From the IMG/VR virus record IMGVR_UViG_3300024348_000138, positions 1 to 34,731 of that record: 34,731 nt of DNA; one strand, given 5' to 3'. The position numbers and the translations under genes were made by a program. Positions 29,569 to 34,731 of this stretch are shown here, piece by piece. Within the stretch, counting starts at the first letter, position 1, and the number at the start of each line of letters is the position of its first letter. Origin of the DNA: a virus. The notes beneath the pieces were generated by a model, which did not search any database, was not told the DNA's origin, and saw only the letters and a list, made by a program, of their open reading frames with translations.

Positions 29569-29808
29569 ATGAACAATAAAAAACAAACGGCAGTCGAATA
29601 TTTATATGAAAAAATGTTTATCCATAAAGGTAATATAACTATTGAAGAATATGAACAAGCCAAAGAAATGGAGAAAGAGCAGATAATCGATGCGCATATA
29701 GAAGGTCAAAGAGTGTTTGACAATTATCAACACACTCAATGGACAACTGACCAAGCCGAACAATATTACAACGAAATTTATACTGTGAGTATAAATACAG
29801 TCAAATAA
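29569..29808 (+). CDS. Paralogue 3 of the tandem family
   Basis: A 79-residue protein starting MNNKKQTAVEYLYEKMFIHK, with YEQAKEMEKEQIIDAHIEG and a C-terminal WTTDQAEQYYNEIY that aligns with the end of paralogue 1. The ATG is chosen over an upstream TTG (29536) because homology to the other two copies begins here and because a -7 box overlaps the longer version. It is preceded by the duplicated operator block and a promoter box of its own. It is followed 8 bp later by a small HTH gene. Confidence 0.72.
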   Translation: MNNKKQTAVEYLYEKMFIHKGNITIEEYEQAKEMEKEQIIDAHIEGQRVFDNYQHTQWTTDQAEQYYNEIYTVSINTVK

Positions 29809-29816
29809 ATAAACAG

Positions 29817-30005
29817 ATGAATCAAAAAAGAATATTTCGAGTAATTAAATTAATTGATTTTTTAAAGGTAAAAGCAAGACCAGTTAATTCAATGGCAAGA
29901 TATTTAGAAATAAGTGAACGAAGTGTCTACCGATACTTAAAATTGTTTCAAGAATTAGGGTATAAATTAAATAAAGACACAAATAACAAATATAAATTAA
30001 TATGA
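29817..30005 (+). CDS. Small winged-helix regulator (HTH_11/DeoR-like)
   Basis: A 62-residue protein with RIFRVIKLIDFLKVKARPV as first helix, MARYLEISERSVYRYLKLF as helix-turn-helix and YKLNKDTNNKYKLI as a wing. This is the DNA-binding half of the DeoR/WYL-regulator type without any ligand domain. Its location near three regulatory blocks with dyad sites makes it a candidate for the protein binding them. It overlaps the lipoprotein gene by ATGA (30002-30005). Confidence 0.72.
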   Translation: MNQKRIFRVIKLIDFLKVKARPVNSMARYLEISERSVYRYLKLFQELGYKLNKDTNNKYKLI

Positions 30006-30430
30006 CATCAAAAAAAAATCTATGGATTACCGGGTTAATTTGCTTACTGGCATCGTGCCAAAGTTACCGGGCAGAAAGAAAAATAAACAAGCTCAAGTCT
30101 TGGGGTTACCTATCCGACAGTACAATAACTCGTTATGACACGATTAGAGGTTGGTCAAGGGACACGATAATTCAGTTTGATACTCTATCATTGATTGATA
30201 CTTTAATAACCATAGAGAATGGAATTAAAGTAAGTACTATAATTAAATGGCGAGAACGCCAGGTAAGACAAATAGTAAGTCAAAAGGATACTATCTTTGA
30301 ACATAAGTTTACAACCAAAGTTTTAAAGCAACCTGTTAAGTGGTGGAATCGATTTAAAGTCGGTTTAATCTTTGGAATCCTTTTGACAATTGCGATGTTT
30401 TATTGTGCCTATAAATTCAACAAAGTATGA
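30002..30430 (+). CDS. Lipoprotein with C-terminal membrane helix, u-spanin candidate
   Basis: A 142-residue protein. The N-terminus has a lipoprotein signal peptide: basic start, hydrophobic stretch and lipobox LASC with Cys19. The middle (about 20-115) is polar and extended with many Thr/Asp/Ile. The C-terminus has one transmembrane helix (about 120-138, VGLIFGILLTIAMFYCAY) and a short positive tail. An outer-membrane lipid anchor at one end and an inner-membrane helix at the other is the design of unimolecular spanins (phage T1 gp11, about 130 residues), which fuse the two membranes at the end of lysis. The endolysin lies 2 kb away in another transcript. ATGA overlaps on both sides. Confidence 0.65.
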   Translation: MTSKKNLWITGLICLLASCQSYRAERKINKLKSWGYLSDSTITRYDTIRGWSRDTIIQFDTLSLIDTLITIENGIKVSTIIKWRERQVRQIVSQKDTIFEHKFTTKVLKQPVKWWNRFKVGLIFGILLTIAMFYCAYKFNKV

Positions 30431-30816
30431 CACTTAAAGAACAACAACAACATTTTAAGGAGTTGACCAAACTAATGGAGCATACCTTATTTAGTAAAGG
30501 CGATGACTACGCAAATGCTGACCGGTTAAGCAACTTTAAACTAAGCGGAGCTATCTCAGGGACTAACGCCCGACAAATTGCCTTAGACTTAATTGCAGTT
30601 AAGGTTTCCAGATTAGGAAACTTATTCCATTCAGAGAAAGTAAACAACGAAAGTATATCGGATAGCATTTTGGATCTTGCGAACTATTCAATCTTACTTC
30701 ACATGATAGTAAATGAGGGGACTTATAAGCAAATAGATAAACACACTTGCTTCGAAGCTTCACATTTTGAATGCAGATGCCAGGATAAGTGCGAACGCAA
30801 CCCCTCATACCTATGA
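30427..30816 (+). CDS. DUF1599/NMAD1-like protein
   Basis: A 129-residue helical protein. FSKGDDYANADRLSNFKLSG (about 19-38) and RQIALDLIAVKVSRLGNLF (about 48-66), followed by SDSILDLANYSILL (about 82-95), resemble the DUF1599 or nucleotide-modification-associated domain 1 family, related in form to MazG-like pyrophosphohydrolases. Acidic residues in the second and third helices may bind metal. A role in nucleotide pools or base modification is possible given the DNA methyltransferases elsewhere. A Cys-rich tail (CFEASHFECRCQDKCE) is unusual. It is linked by ATGA to the lipoprotein gene and to the next tiny ORF. Confidence 0.68.
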   Translation: MTLKEQQQHFKELTKLMEHTLFSKGDDYANADRLSNFKLSGAISGTNARQIALDLIAVKVSRLGNLFHSEKVNNESISDSILDLANYSILLHMIVNEGTYKQIDKHTCFEASHFECRCQDKCERNPSYL

Positions 30817-30887
30817 TTTATTTATCTTTATACCTACTTGGCGCAGTTCTTTGTGTGGGTTTCATCGCTCAAGATGATTCAATATAA
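30813..30887 (+). CDS. Possible 24-residue hydrophobic peptide
   Basis: A tiny ORF starting on an ATGA overlap with the previous gene. It encodes MIYLSLYLLGAVLCVGFIAQ plus four polar residues, that is, a single membrane-spanning segment. Only the overlap and the hydrophobic pattern support it. If translated, it would be a membrane peptide of unknown role. Confidence 0.4.
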   Translation: MIYLSLYLLGAVLCVGFIAQDDSI

Positions 30888-30947
30888 AAAATAATTGTTT
30901 GATTTACACATAGTTAGACTTAATTACTAAAAATAATTACTTTATAG

Positions 30948-30978
30948 TTTTAAATTGTCAAATATCGTTATATCTTTG
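30948..30978 (+). promoter_or_regulatory. Candidate promoter for the 30984 operon
   Basis: TATCTTTG (30971-30978) is an exact match to the -7 box TAnnTTTG. The -33 position, 19 bases upstream, has TTTT rather than TTTG. GTTTTAAATTGT (30947-30958) is shared with the promoter region at 28190-28201. The 96-bp gap (30888-30983) is otherwise AT-rich and empty. The downstream ATG is only five bases past the box, so the mRNA would be nearly leaderless. Confidence 0.5.
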
Positions 30979-30983
30979 CTCCC

Positions 30984-31118
30984 ATGAAAGACAATCTAAT
31001 TTTACAAATCAAAAATGACATAGCAATTTTAGACATTGCTTTAAAGTCTAAAAACATTAGTGTAAATGATTACTGCACTACTTACAATCAGTTGGCTAAA
31101 AAACTTAAATCTTTATAA
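30984..31118 (+). CDS. Hypothetical 44-residue protein
   Basis: A short helical protein (opening MKDNLILQIKNDIAILDIAL) with a Lys-rich end. It is the first gene after a promoter-like box. It is followed 2 bp later by a 30-residue membrane peptide. No family recognised. Confidence 0.5.
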   Translation: MKDNLILQIKNDIAILDIALKSKNISVNDYCTTYNQLAKKLKSL

Positions 31119-31120
31119 TC

Positions 31121-31213
31121 ATGAAAGACAAATTACAAACCATCGCACTCGGTATCTTTACCATTGGACTACTTTTCGTTTATGTTTTTAACCTTTTAAT
31201 TCGCATCGTATGA
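31121..31213 (+). CDS. Possible 30-residue single-span membrane peptide
   Basis: A 30-residue ORF made of a short charged start (MKDKLQ) and one hydrophobic helix (GIFTIGLLFVYVFNLLI). It begins 2 bp after the previous ORF and ends with an ATGA overlap at 31210, which supports translation. Role unknown. Confidence 0.48.
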   Translation: MKDKLQTIALGIFTIGLLFVYVFNLLIRIV

Positions 31214-31539
31214 CATACACACCTAAAAACAATTGGCACTTTAACAATGTAGTTAATACTTGTTTTACTGAGGAACAATTCAAAGAACTTGAGGAAGAAT
31301 ACGAGTTCTCAAACGAAAACATCTTTATTAATTATCTATACTGTAACGCATTTGGACACTTTAATTATGACTTTGAATTTAAAGGAGTTAAATTCTCAGG
31401 CGTTAGAAAGTTACATAAAGAAGACCAAGCCGTTTGGTCTGACGAAAATAGAGAATGGATTGAGTTTCAGATGTGTTTAGAGTTACTTTCCTGCGATTTA
31501 ATGAACGAACTATTTGAAAACCACGAACAATACAAATGA
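31210..31539 (+). CDS. Hypothetical 109-residue acidic protein
   Basis: An acidic protein rich in Glu, Asn and aromatic residues (for example FTEEQFKELEEEYEF and NAFGHFNYDFEF). No known motif. It is tied to its neighbours by ATGA overlaps (31210, 31536). It lies at the head of the recombination block. A small acidic protein in this place could be an inhibitor of a host enzyme, but the sequence gives no proof. Confidence 0.6.
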   Translation: MTYTPKNNWHFNNVVNTCFTEEQFKELEEEYEFSNENIFINYLYCNAFGHFNYDFEFKGVKFSGVRKLHKEDQAVWSDENREWIEFQMCLELLSCDLMNELFENHEQYK

Positions 31540-31784
31540 AAATAACAATCAACAAAACAATCGAAACGGAAATTGAAGTCCCTCAGTACTGGACTTGTCA
31601 CAATGGTTATTCAGTATTTAAACTTCTTGACAACGAAAAATGCTATCAAGTTTTAGCCTATCCTAAATGGCCAATGATAGCTATATCAAGTGTAAAGACT
31701 AATTTTGAGTTGTCATCAACTGCAATAACTGAGGAGGAATTTAACTTAAGACTTAACGAAGCTAAACAATTTTTAAACCTTTAA
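31536..31784 (+). CDS. Hypothetical 82-residue protein
   Basis: A small alpha/beta protein with a beta start (KITINKTIETEIEVP), aromatic centre (QYWTCHNGYSVF) and a C-terminal helix (TEEEFNLRLNEAKQFL). No family recognised. It starts by ATGA overlap and precedes the Rad52-like gene by 3 bp. It might assist recombination or be an accessory gene of unrelated role. Confidence 0.58.
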   Translation: MKITINKTIETEIEVPQYWTCHNGYSVFKLLDNEKCYQVLAYPKWPMIAISSVKTNFELSSTAITEEEFNLRLNEAKQFLNL

Positions 31785-31787
31785 GTT

Positions 31788-32432
31788 ATGAGTAACCTAC
31801 CTACAATACAAGAATTGCACGAAGAGAATGCACTTGTCAGCTACAAGAATGACCAACTAAACCTACTCCTTAATCAAGAACCTAAAAAGGAGTGGGTTAA
31901 GGAGCATCCATTTGTTAAAGGTCATAAGTACATCCCAATCGATAAGGTGGAGTTTATGCTCCGCAAGATATTCAAAAAGTATTCAATTGAGATTACTAAC
32001 CAGGGGACTTCTTTCAACGGAGTTTGGGTAACTGTCAGAGTGCATTACTTTCATCCAACGGAAGCTACTATGATGTATCACGATGGCATCGGTGCGGTTC
32101 AATTACAAACTGCAAAAGGGACTTCTCCTGCTGACTTAGCAAATATAAACAACGGTGCTTTGTCAATGGCTTATCCGATTGCTAAAACTTTGGCTATTAA
32201 GGATGCGTGTGACCACTTTGGAAAGTTATTTGGGTGTGACCTTAACCGCAAAGATACAATGGCGTTTAAAATCGATGTAACGCCTGAAGACTTAAAAGAA
32301 CAGTTAATACAATTGTTTGAAATCAAAAAAGAAAGTTTATCTTTGAATGAGCAAGAGCATTTTGATCGTATCATAAAAGGAAGTGAAAAGAAGTCTTATC
32401 AAAAATCAGTCGACTATTTAAAGAACTTATGA
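31788..32432 (+). CDS. Rad52-like single-strand annealing protein
   Basis: A 214-residue annealing protein of the Rad52/Sak superfamily. VKGHKYIPIDKVEFMLRKIF (about 44-63) begins the core; DGIGAVQLQTAKGTSPADLA (about 100-119) is the conserved G-x-x-x-Q-x-x-x-G segment. AYPIAKTLAIKDACDHFGKL (about 127-146), followed by FGCDLNR, is the helix with A-x-K-D-A-x-x-x-F-G-x-x-x-G typical of Rad52-type proteins. It forms rings that anneal complementary strands. The next gene, overlapping by ATGA, is a YqaJ exonuclease: exonuclease plus annealing protein is the standard phage recombination pair. Confidence 0.85.
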   Translation: MSNLPTIQELHEENALVSYKNDQLNLLLNQEPKKEWVKEHPFVKGHKYIPIDKVEFMLRKIFKKYSIEITNQGTSFNGVWVTVRVHYFHPTEATMMYHDGIGAVQLQTAKGTSPADLANINNGALSMAYPIAKTLAIKDACDHFGKLFGCDLNRKDTMAFKIDVTPEDLKEQLIQLFEIKKESLSLNEQEHFDRIIKGSEKKSYQKSVDYLKNL

Positions 32433-33103
32433 GCATACAACTAAATAAAAACCGAATCGGCAACATATCATCTTCAAACATCCATAAATTAATGGGTGCT
32501 AAGAAGCCAAGAGAAACCTATCTGACCGAGTTATCCTATGAGAGAAGATTAGGCAGAAGCTTGAGCAACGAGACAACATCCAAGCCGACATCTTGGGGGC
32601 ATCTACTTGAGGGTATTGTATTCAATCAGTTAGGGTTTGAATATTCCCTTGTATCTGACGAAACGATTAAACATCCGCAATTTGACTATTGGTGTGGAAG
32701 CCCTGACGGTTACACGATTGACTCAGTTATTGACATAAAGTGTCCGTTTACCTTAAAATCGTTTGTAGAGTTAGTCGACATTAAAGATATAGAAACTTTA
32801 AAATATGAGCGACCTGAGTATTACTGGCAATTAGTTTCTAATAGTATCCTTTTAGGGAAACAATTTGCCGAGCTTATTGTGTACTGTCCTTATGAGGATG
32901 ACTTGGGAATAATCAAACACCACGCTCAGAACGTAGATGCTCAAGACCTGTATAAATACTATTGGTTAGGCTCAGCGACAAACGAAGAGATACCCTACAT
33001 ACTACCAGGCGAAGAGTTTATCGATTTGAATATCTTTAAATTTGAAGTACCCCAAGAAGACAAAGAATTATTAACCGAAACAATTAAATCAATTAAATTA
33101 TAA
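32429..33103 (+). CDS. YqaJ-like/lambda exonuclease family recombinase
   Basis: A 224-residue nuclease of the YqaJ (PD-(D/E)xK) family. RIGNISSSNIHKLMG (about 8-22) is the opening helix, GHLLEGIVFNQL (about 58-69) supplies the catalytic Glu. YWCGSPDGYT (about 88-97) carries a metal-binding Asp and IDIKCPF (about 103-109) is the D-x-K motif. EYYWQLVSNSILL (about 131-143) is the usual Gln/Tyr helix. It would resect dsDNA ends 5' to 3', giving the single strand used by the Rad52-like partner, to which it is joined by an ATGA overlap. Confidence 0.9.
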   Translation: MSIQLNKNRIGNISSSNIHKLMGAKKPRETYLTELSYERRLGRSLSNETTSKPTSWGHLLEGIVFNQLGFEYSLVSDETIKHPQFDYWCGSPDGYTIDSVIDIKCPFTLKSFVELVDIKDIETLKYERPEYYWQLVSNSILLGKQFAELIVYCPYEDDLGIIKHHAQNVDAQDLYKYYWLGSATNEEIPYILPGEEFIDLNIFKFEVPQEDKELLTETIKSIKL

Positions 33104-33106
33104 ATC

Positions 33107-33403
33107 ATGGCAGAAATCCTAAGCGGTTCAATCAACTTGAACCTAATCAAAAAAGAAAACATCAAAGAAGTTACTTTGAAAGACGGCTCAACGGCAAAGT
33201 TTTTAAACATCAACATTTCAATCAACAACGAAGTAGACCAGTACGGCAATGTCGCAGGACTTACAATCTCTCAGACTCAAGAGGAAAGACAAGCCAAGAC
33301 TAAAAAAGTTTATTTAGGTAACCTTAAACGAGTTTGGAGCGACACGCCTCCTGCATTGGAAGTGACAATTAAAGACGAGGATATTTTAGATTTACCATTT
33401 TAA
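33107..33403 (+). CDS. Single-stranded DNA-binding protein-like
   Basis: A 98-residue beta-rich protein compatible with one OB fold (strands ILSGSINLNLIKKENI, TAKFLNINISINNEV, GLTISQTQEE, TKKVYLGNLKRVW). It ends in an acidic tail with terminal DILDLPF, very like the D-D-x-I-P-F tail by which SSB proteins bind partners. The position after an exonuclease and an annealing protein supports an SSB role in recombination and replication. Shorter than bacterial SSB (about 150-180 residues), mainly by a reduced linker. Confidence 0.7.
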   Translation: MAEILSGSINLNLIKKENIKEVTLKDGSTAKFLNINISINNEVDQYGNVAGLTISQTQEERQAKTKKVYLGNLKRVWSDTPPALEVTIKDEDILDLPF

Positions 33404-33412
33404 TCTAATCTT

Positions 33413-33592
33413 ATGAACTTACAACTACTATCTAACCCAAACAAACTATCCTCAGGCGTAATGCTTGAGGGTGTTTGTCTTGAACACTTAAACAACATCA
33501 GAGCTGAGATTCTTACATCCAAGAGCTTTGCCAAATGGAGACAAACGATCAAAAAAGAACTTAAAAAAATTCAAAATGCACATAACAGTTAA
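33413..33592 (+). CDS. Hypothetical 59-residue protein
   Basis: A small helical protein with a Leu-rich start (MNLQLLSNPNKLSSG) and a Lys-rich end (KWRQTIKKELKKIQ). It begins 9 bp after the SSB-like gene and overlaps the next gene by 17 bp. No family recognised. DNA or protein binding is possible from its charge. Confidence 0.58.
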   Translation: MNLQLLSNPNKLSSGVMLEGVCLEHLNNIRAEILTSKSFAKWRQTIKKELKKIQNAHNS

Positions 33593-33884
33593 AAAAATCG
33601 GTATGTTCTTTAACACCATTAAGGAAAAAGGACAAGACCTGGCTACTTCAAAAGAAAAAACATTAAAGCAAGACCAAATCATTCTAAACGCTTTTAAGCC
33701 TAACGGAATGAATAGTGCTTGGCTAATGTATAACGCCAACGTATTGCCTCACGGAACGCCCATAACCTCTTATCGCAGAAGTTTTAACACTCTACATGAG
33801 CAAGGTAAGATTGAAAGAGTAGGCGCAAGAATTGGCAACCTGGACAAAAAAGAATTTACTTATAAATTAAATTTGGAAATTTAA
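33576..33884 (+). CDS. Winged-helix-like DNA-binding protein
   Basis: A 102-residue protein starting at ATG 33576; a longer version from a TTG (33528) would reach deep into the previous gene and is not preferred. It has an HTH/winged form: NTIKEKGQDLATSKEKTLK as early helices, SYRRSFNTLHEQGKIERV as recognition helix plus strand, and EFTYKLNLEI as wing. It is the last gene before the promoter and structured leader at 33872-34001, so it might regulate the replication operon. No closer family recognised. Confidence 0.6.
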   Translation: MHITVKKIGMFFNTIKEKGQDLATSKEKTLKQDQIILNAFKPNGMNSAWLMYNANVLPHGTPITSYRRSFNTLHEQGKIERVGARIGNLDKKEFTYKLNLEI

Positions 33885-33902
33885 ATATAAATAGTATATT
33901 CG
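33872..33902 (+). promoter_or_regulatory. Bacteroidota-type promoter of the replication operon
   Basis: TTTG at 33872-33875, exactly 19 bases, then TATATTCG at 33895-33902. This matches TTTG-N19-TAnnTTTG with one mismatch. The predicted start is at about 33908, right before the first hairpin of the leader RNA. It would drive the replication initiator and dnaB genes across the window junction. Confidence 0.7.
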
Positions 33903-33910
33903 CACCGTTA

Positions 33911-34001
33911 TGATGGGGTGAAGACCATCAATTAAATAACAAAGATATTAGTCACACCAGTAGAGATTGCTTCACCAACTCTACGGGTTGTGGCTTTTTT
34001 T
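33911..34001 (+). ncRNA. Structured leader RNA with kissing-loop potential and terminator
   Basis: Two hairpins lie between the promoter and the initiator gene. Hairpin 1 (33911-33930): TGATGG pairs with CCATCA around the loop GGTGAAGA. Hairpin 2 (33951-33994): GTCACA-CC pairs with GG-T-TGTGGC, then after an A-G mismatch GTAGAG pairs with CTCTAC, leaving the 13-base loop ATTGCTTCACCAA. Seven T follow (33995-34001), so hairpin 2 is a rho-independent terminator. Loop 1 GGTGAAG (33917-33923) is fully complementary to CTTCACC (33970-33976) in loop 2. It may be a transcription attenuator for the replication operon or a stand-alone RNA of about 95 bases. No known riboswitch class was recognised. 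Confidence 0.65.
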
Positions 34002-34014
34002 ATTAAACAAAAAC

Positions 34015-34671
34015 ATGGCAAAACGATTAACTGATACCGAGAAATGGAAGAAACCCTTTGTAAGGGGTTTAGATGCACCTTATAAGCTCCTTTGGTTTTA
34101 TATTTTAGATGACTGCGACCATGCTGGAGTATGGCAAGTTGATGAAGATGTCGCTAAAATTAGAGTAGATAAAACTATAGATTTTAAAATCGCTAAAGAA
34201 CTTTTTAAAGAACAAATACAAGTAATTGACAACGGCAATAAGTGGTTTATTTTTGATTTTGTAGAGTTTCAATATGGACAATTAAATCCTGATAATAGAG
34301 TTCATAAATCAGTTTTAGACATATTAAATAAATATAAAATTAAGCCCCTTAGAAGCCCCTTAAAAGGTGCTATGGATAAAGATAAAGATAAAGACAAGGA
34401 TAAGGACAAAGAAAAAGAGCCAAAAACTTTGTTTGATTTAACCTTTGAAAGTTATTTAGACATGAGGGTAAAAATTAAAAAACCTGCAACCGATTTAGCA
34501 ATGGAATTAATTAAAAAAGATTTGAATAACTTTGCACCTGGAGATGAGCATAAACAAATTTTAATCTTAGAGCAATCAATTAAGAATAATTGGGCAGGTG
34601 TATTCCAATTAAAACAAGAACAAATATTAGAACCTAAAACAAACAACCTTAAAGAATATAAACCAAGATGA
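34015..34671 (+). CDS. Replication initiator / helicase loader-like protein
   Basis: A 218-residue protein upstream of dnaB. Residues 1-110 are a probable winged-helix DNA-binding domain (opening LTDTEKWKKPFVRGLDAPYK, with LLWFYILDDCDHAGVWQVDE). Then comes a basic stretch, an alternating Asp-Lys linker (about 121-134) and a C-terminal helical domain (about 136-218). Replisome organisers of many phages have this form: N-terminal origin binding, linker, C-terminal helicase loading. The ATG at 34015 follows the terminator-bearing leader by 13 bp; an upstream TTG at 33967 would lie inside the terminator hairpin. The stop overlaps dnaB as ATGA. The 3' end is duplicated at 1-245. Confidence 0.78.
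   Translation: MAKRLTDTEKWKKPFVRGLDAPYKLLWFYILDDCDHAGVWQVDEDVAKIRVDKTIDFKIAKELFKEQIQVIDNGNKWFIFDFVEFQYGQLNPDNRVHKSVLDILNKYKIKPLRSPLKGAMDKDKDKDKDKDKEKEPKTLFDLTFESYLDMRVKIKKPATDLAMELIKKDLNNFAPGDEHKQILILEQSIKNNWAGVFQLKQEQILEPKTNNLKEYKPR
34342..34416. other. Candidate replication origin inside the initiator gene
   Basis: AAGCCCCTTA occurs twice in tandem with an 11-bp period (34342-34351 and 34353-34362), followed by AAAAGG that makes CCTT-AA-AAGG a dyad. Directly after this lie seven GAYAAR/GAAAAA hexamers (34375-34416), purine-rich on this strand. C-runs are rare elsewhere in this AT-rich genome. Iteron-like repeats next to a repetitive AT-rich region inside the linker of an initiator gene is how lambda (within O) and other phages place their origin. 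This is a prediction. Confidence 0.4.
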
Positions 34672-34731
34672 ACAACGCAATTGACATAGAACACGCAGTT
34701 ATCGGAGTGCTAATGATAGATACTACTTCTT
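34427..34731. repeat. Right copy of the imperfect 305-bp terminal repeat
   Basis: The same 305-base block as 1-305, with six substitutions at 34550, 34566, 34572, 34584, 34599 and 34605. All lie within 56 bases. It joins the window ends into a circle or shows terminal redundancy of the assembly. Confidence 0.95.
34668..34731 (+). CDS. dnaB: DnaB helicase, 5' fragment (complete copy at 242-1480)
   Basis: The first 21 codons of dnaB, identical to 242-305, cut by the window end. The ATG overlaps the initiator stop (ATGA). It is a duplicate created by the terminal repeat, not a second gene. Confidence 0.9.
   Translation, partial: MNNAIDIEHAVIGVLMIDTTS

Noticed and set aside
29618-29626. TTATCCATA as a DnaA box
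   Set aside because: One mismatch to TTATCCACA and a single copy inside a coding region; expected by chance in AT-rich DNA.
33528-33575. Upstream TTG start for the 33576 gene
   Set aside because: It would lie fully inside the coding region of the 59-residue ORF (33413-33592); the ATG at 33576 gives a normal short overlap.
33911-34001. Purine riboswitch or tRNA-like structure for the leader RNA
   Set aside because: Two kissing hairpins recall purine riboswitches, but there is no closing P1 helix or conserved junction, and no tRNA cloverleaf or T-loop is present.
33967-34014. TTG start 16 codons upstream for the replication initiator
   Set aside because: It falls within the terminator hairpin and T-run of the leader RNA; the ATG at 34015 fits the family N-terminus.
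1-34731. Lysogeny module, tRNA genes, CRISPR array, insertion sequences
   Set aside because: No integrase, recombinase, transposase, CI-type repressor, regular spacer array or tRNA was found. The small Xis-like protein at 28213 alone does not establish lysogeny.

Overview
The window is the circularised or terminally redundant assembly of a tailed double-stranded DNA bacteriophage. Bases 1-305 recur at 34427-34731 with six mismatches, so the unit genome is about 34,426 bp and the window breaks the replication-initiator gene in two. Gene content (HK97-fold capsid, large terminase, a 624-residue tape measure, tail tip proteins) points to a siphovirus. The host is probably a member of the Bacteroidota, perhaps Flavobacteriia. 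The reasons are very AT-rich DNA, start codons preceded by A/T-rich sequence instead of Shine-Dalgarno boxes, promoters of the TTTG-N19-TAnnTTTG type, and protein families typical of phages of that phylum. Every supportable gene is on the + strand, and many neighbours overlap by ATGA. I see no integrase, tRNA or CRISPR array.

Layout, read as a circle. (1) 33.9 kb through the end to 3.7 kb: a promoter, a structured leader RNA ending in a terminator, a replication initiator with a possible internal origin, DnaB helicase, a DnaA-domain-IV-like protein, a DNA methyltransferase and a NinG-like protein. (2) 3.7-9.3 kb: an HTH regulator, then two glycosyltransferases, two class I methyltransferases, small proteins and a metallophosphoesterase. 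(3) 9.3-13.3 kb: a ParB-methyltransferase fusion, the terminase subunits, a probable tail assembly chaperone made by -1 frameshifting on a T9 run, and an HK97-gp10-like protein. (4) 13.4-22.2 kb: tail proteins, tape measure, prohead protease/scaffold, major capsid protein and probable tail tube. (5) 22.2-28.0 kb: portal, connectors, lectin-like tail protein, holin candidates and endolysin, ending in a terminator. (6) 28.1-30.9 kb: a regulatory region with repeated dyad operators, three tandem paralogues, small HTH proteins, a u-spanin candidate and an NMAD1/DUF1599-like protein. (7) 31.0-33.9 kb: small proteins followed by a recombination set (Rad52-like annealing protein, YqaJ exonuclease, SSB-like protein).

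The most unusual signals are: (a) three identical-geometry promoter-like elements, GTA-N17-TATTATATA-N4-ATG, in front of the three structural gene blocks, one of them directly after a strong terminator; (b) the leader RNA at 33911-34001, where two hairpin loops share seven complementary bases; (c) the T9 frameshift in the chaperone; (d) a duplicated regulatory block with paired GTGC-N8-GCAC-like dyads spaced exactly 61 bp; and (e) an 11-bp repeat plus hexanucleotide array inside the initiator gene, resembling an in-gene origin.
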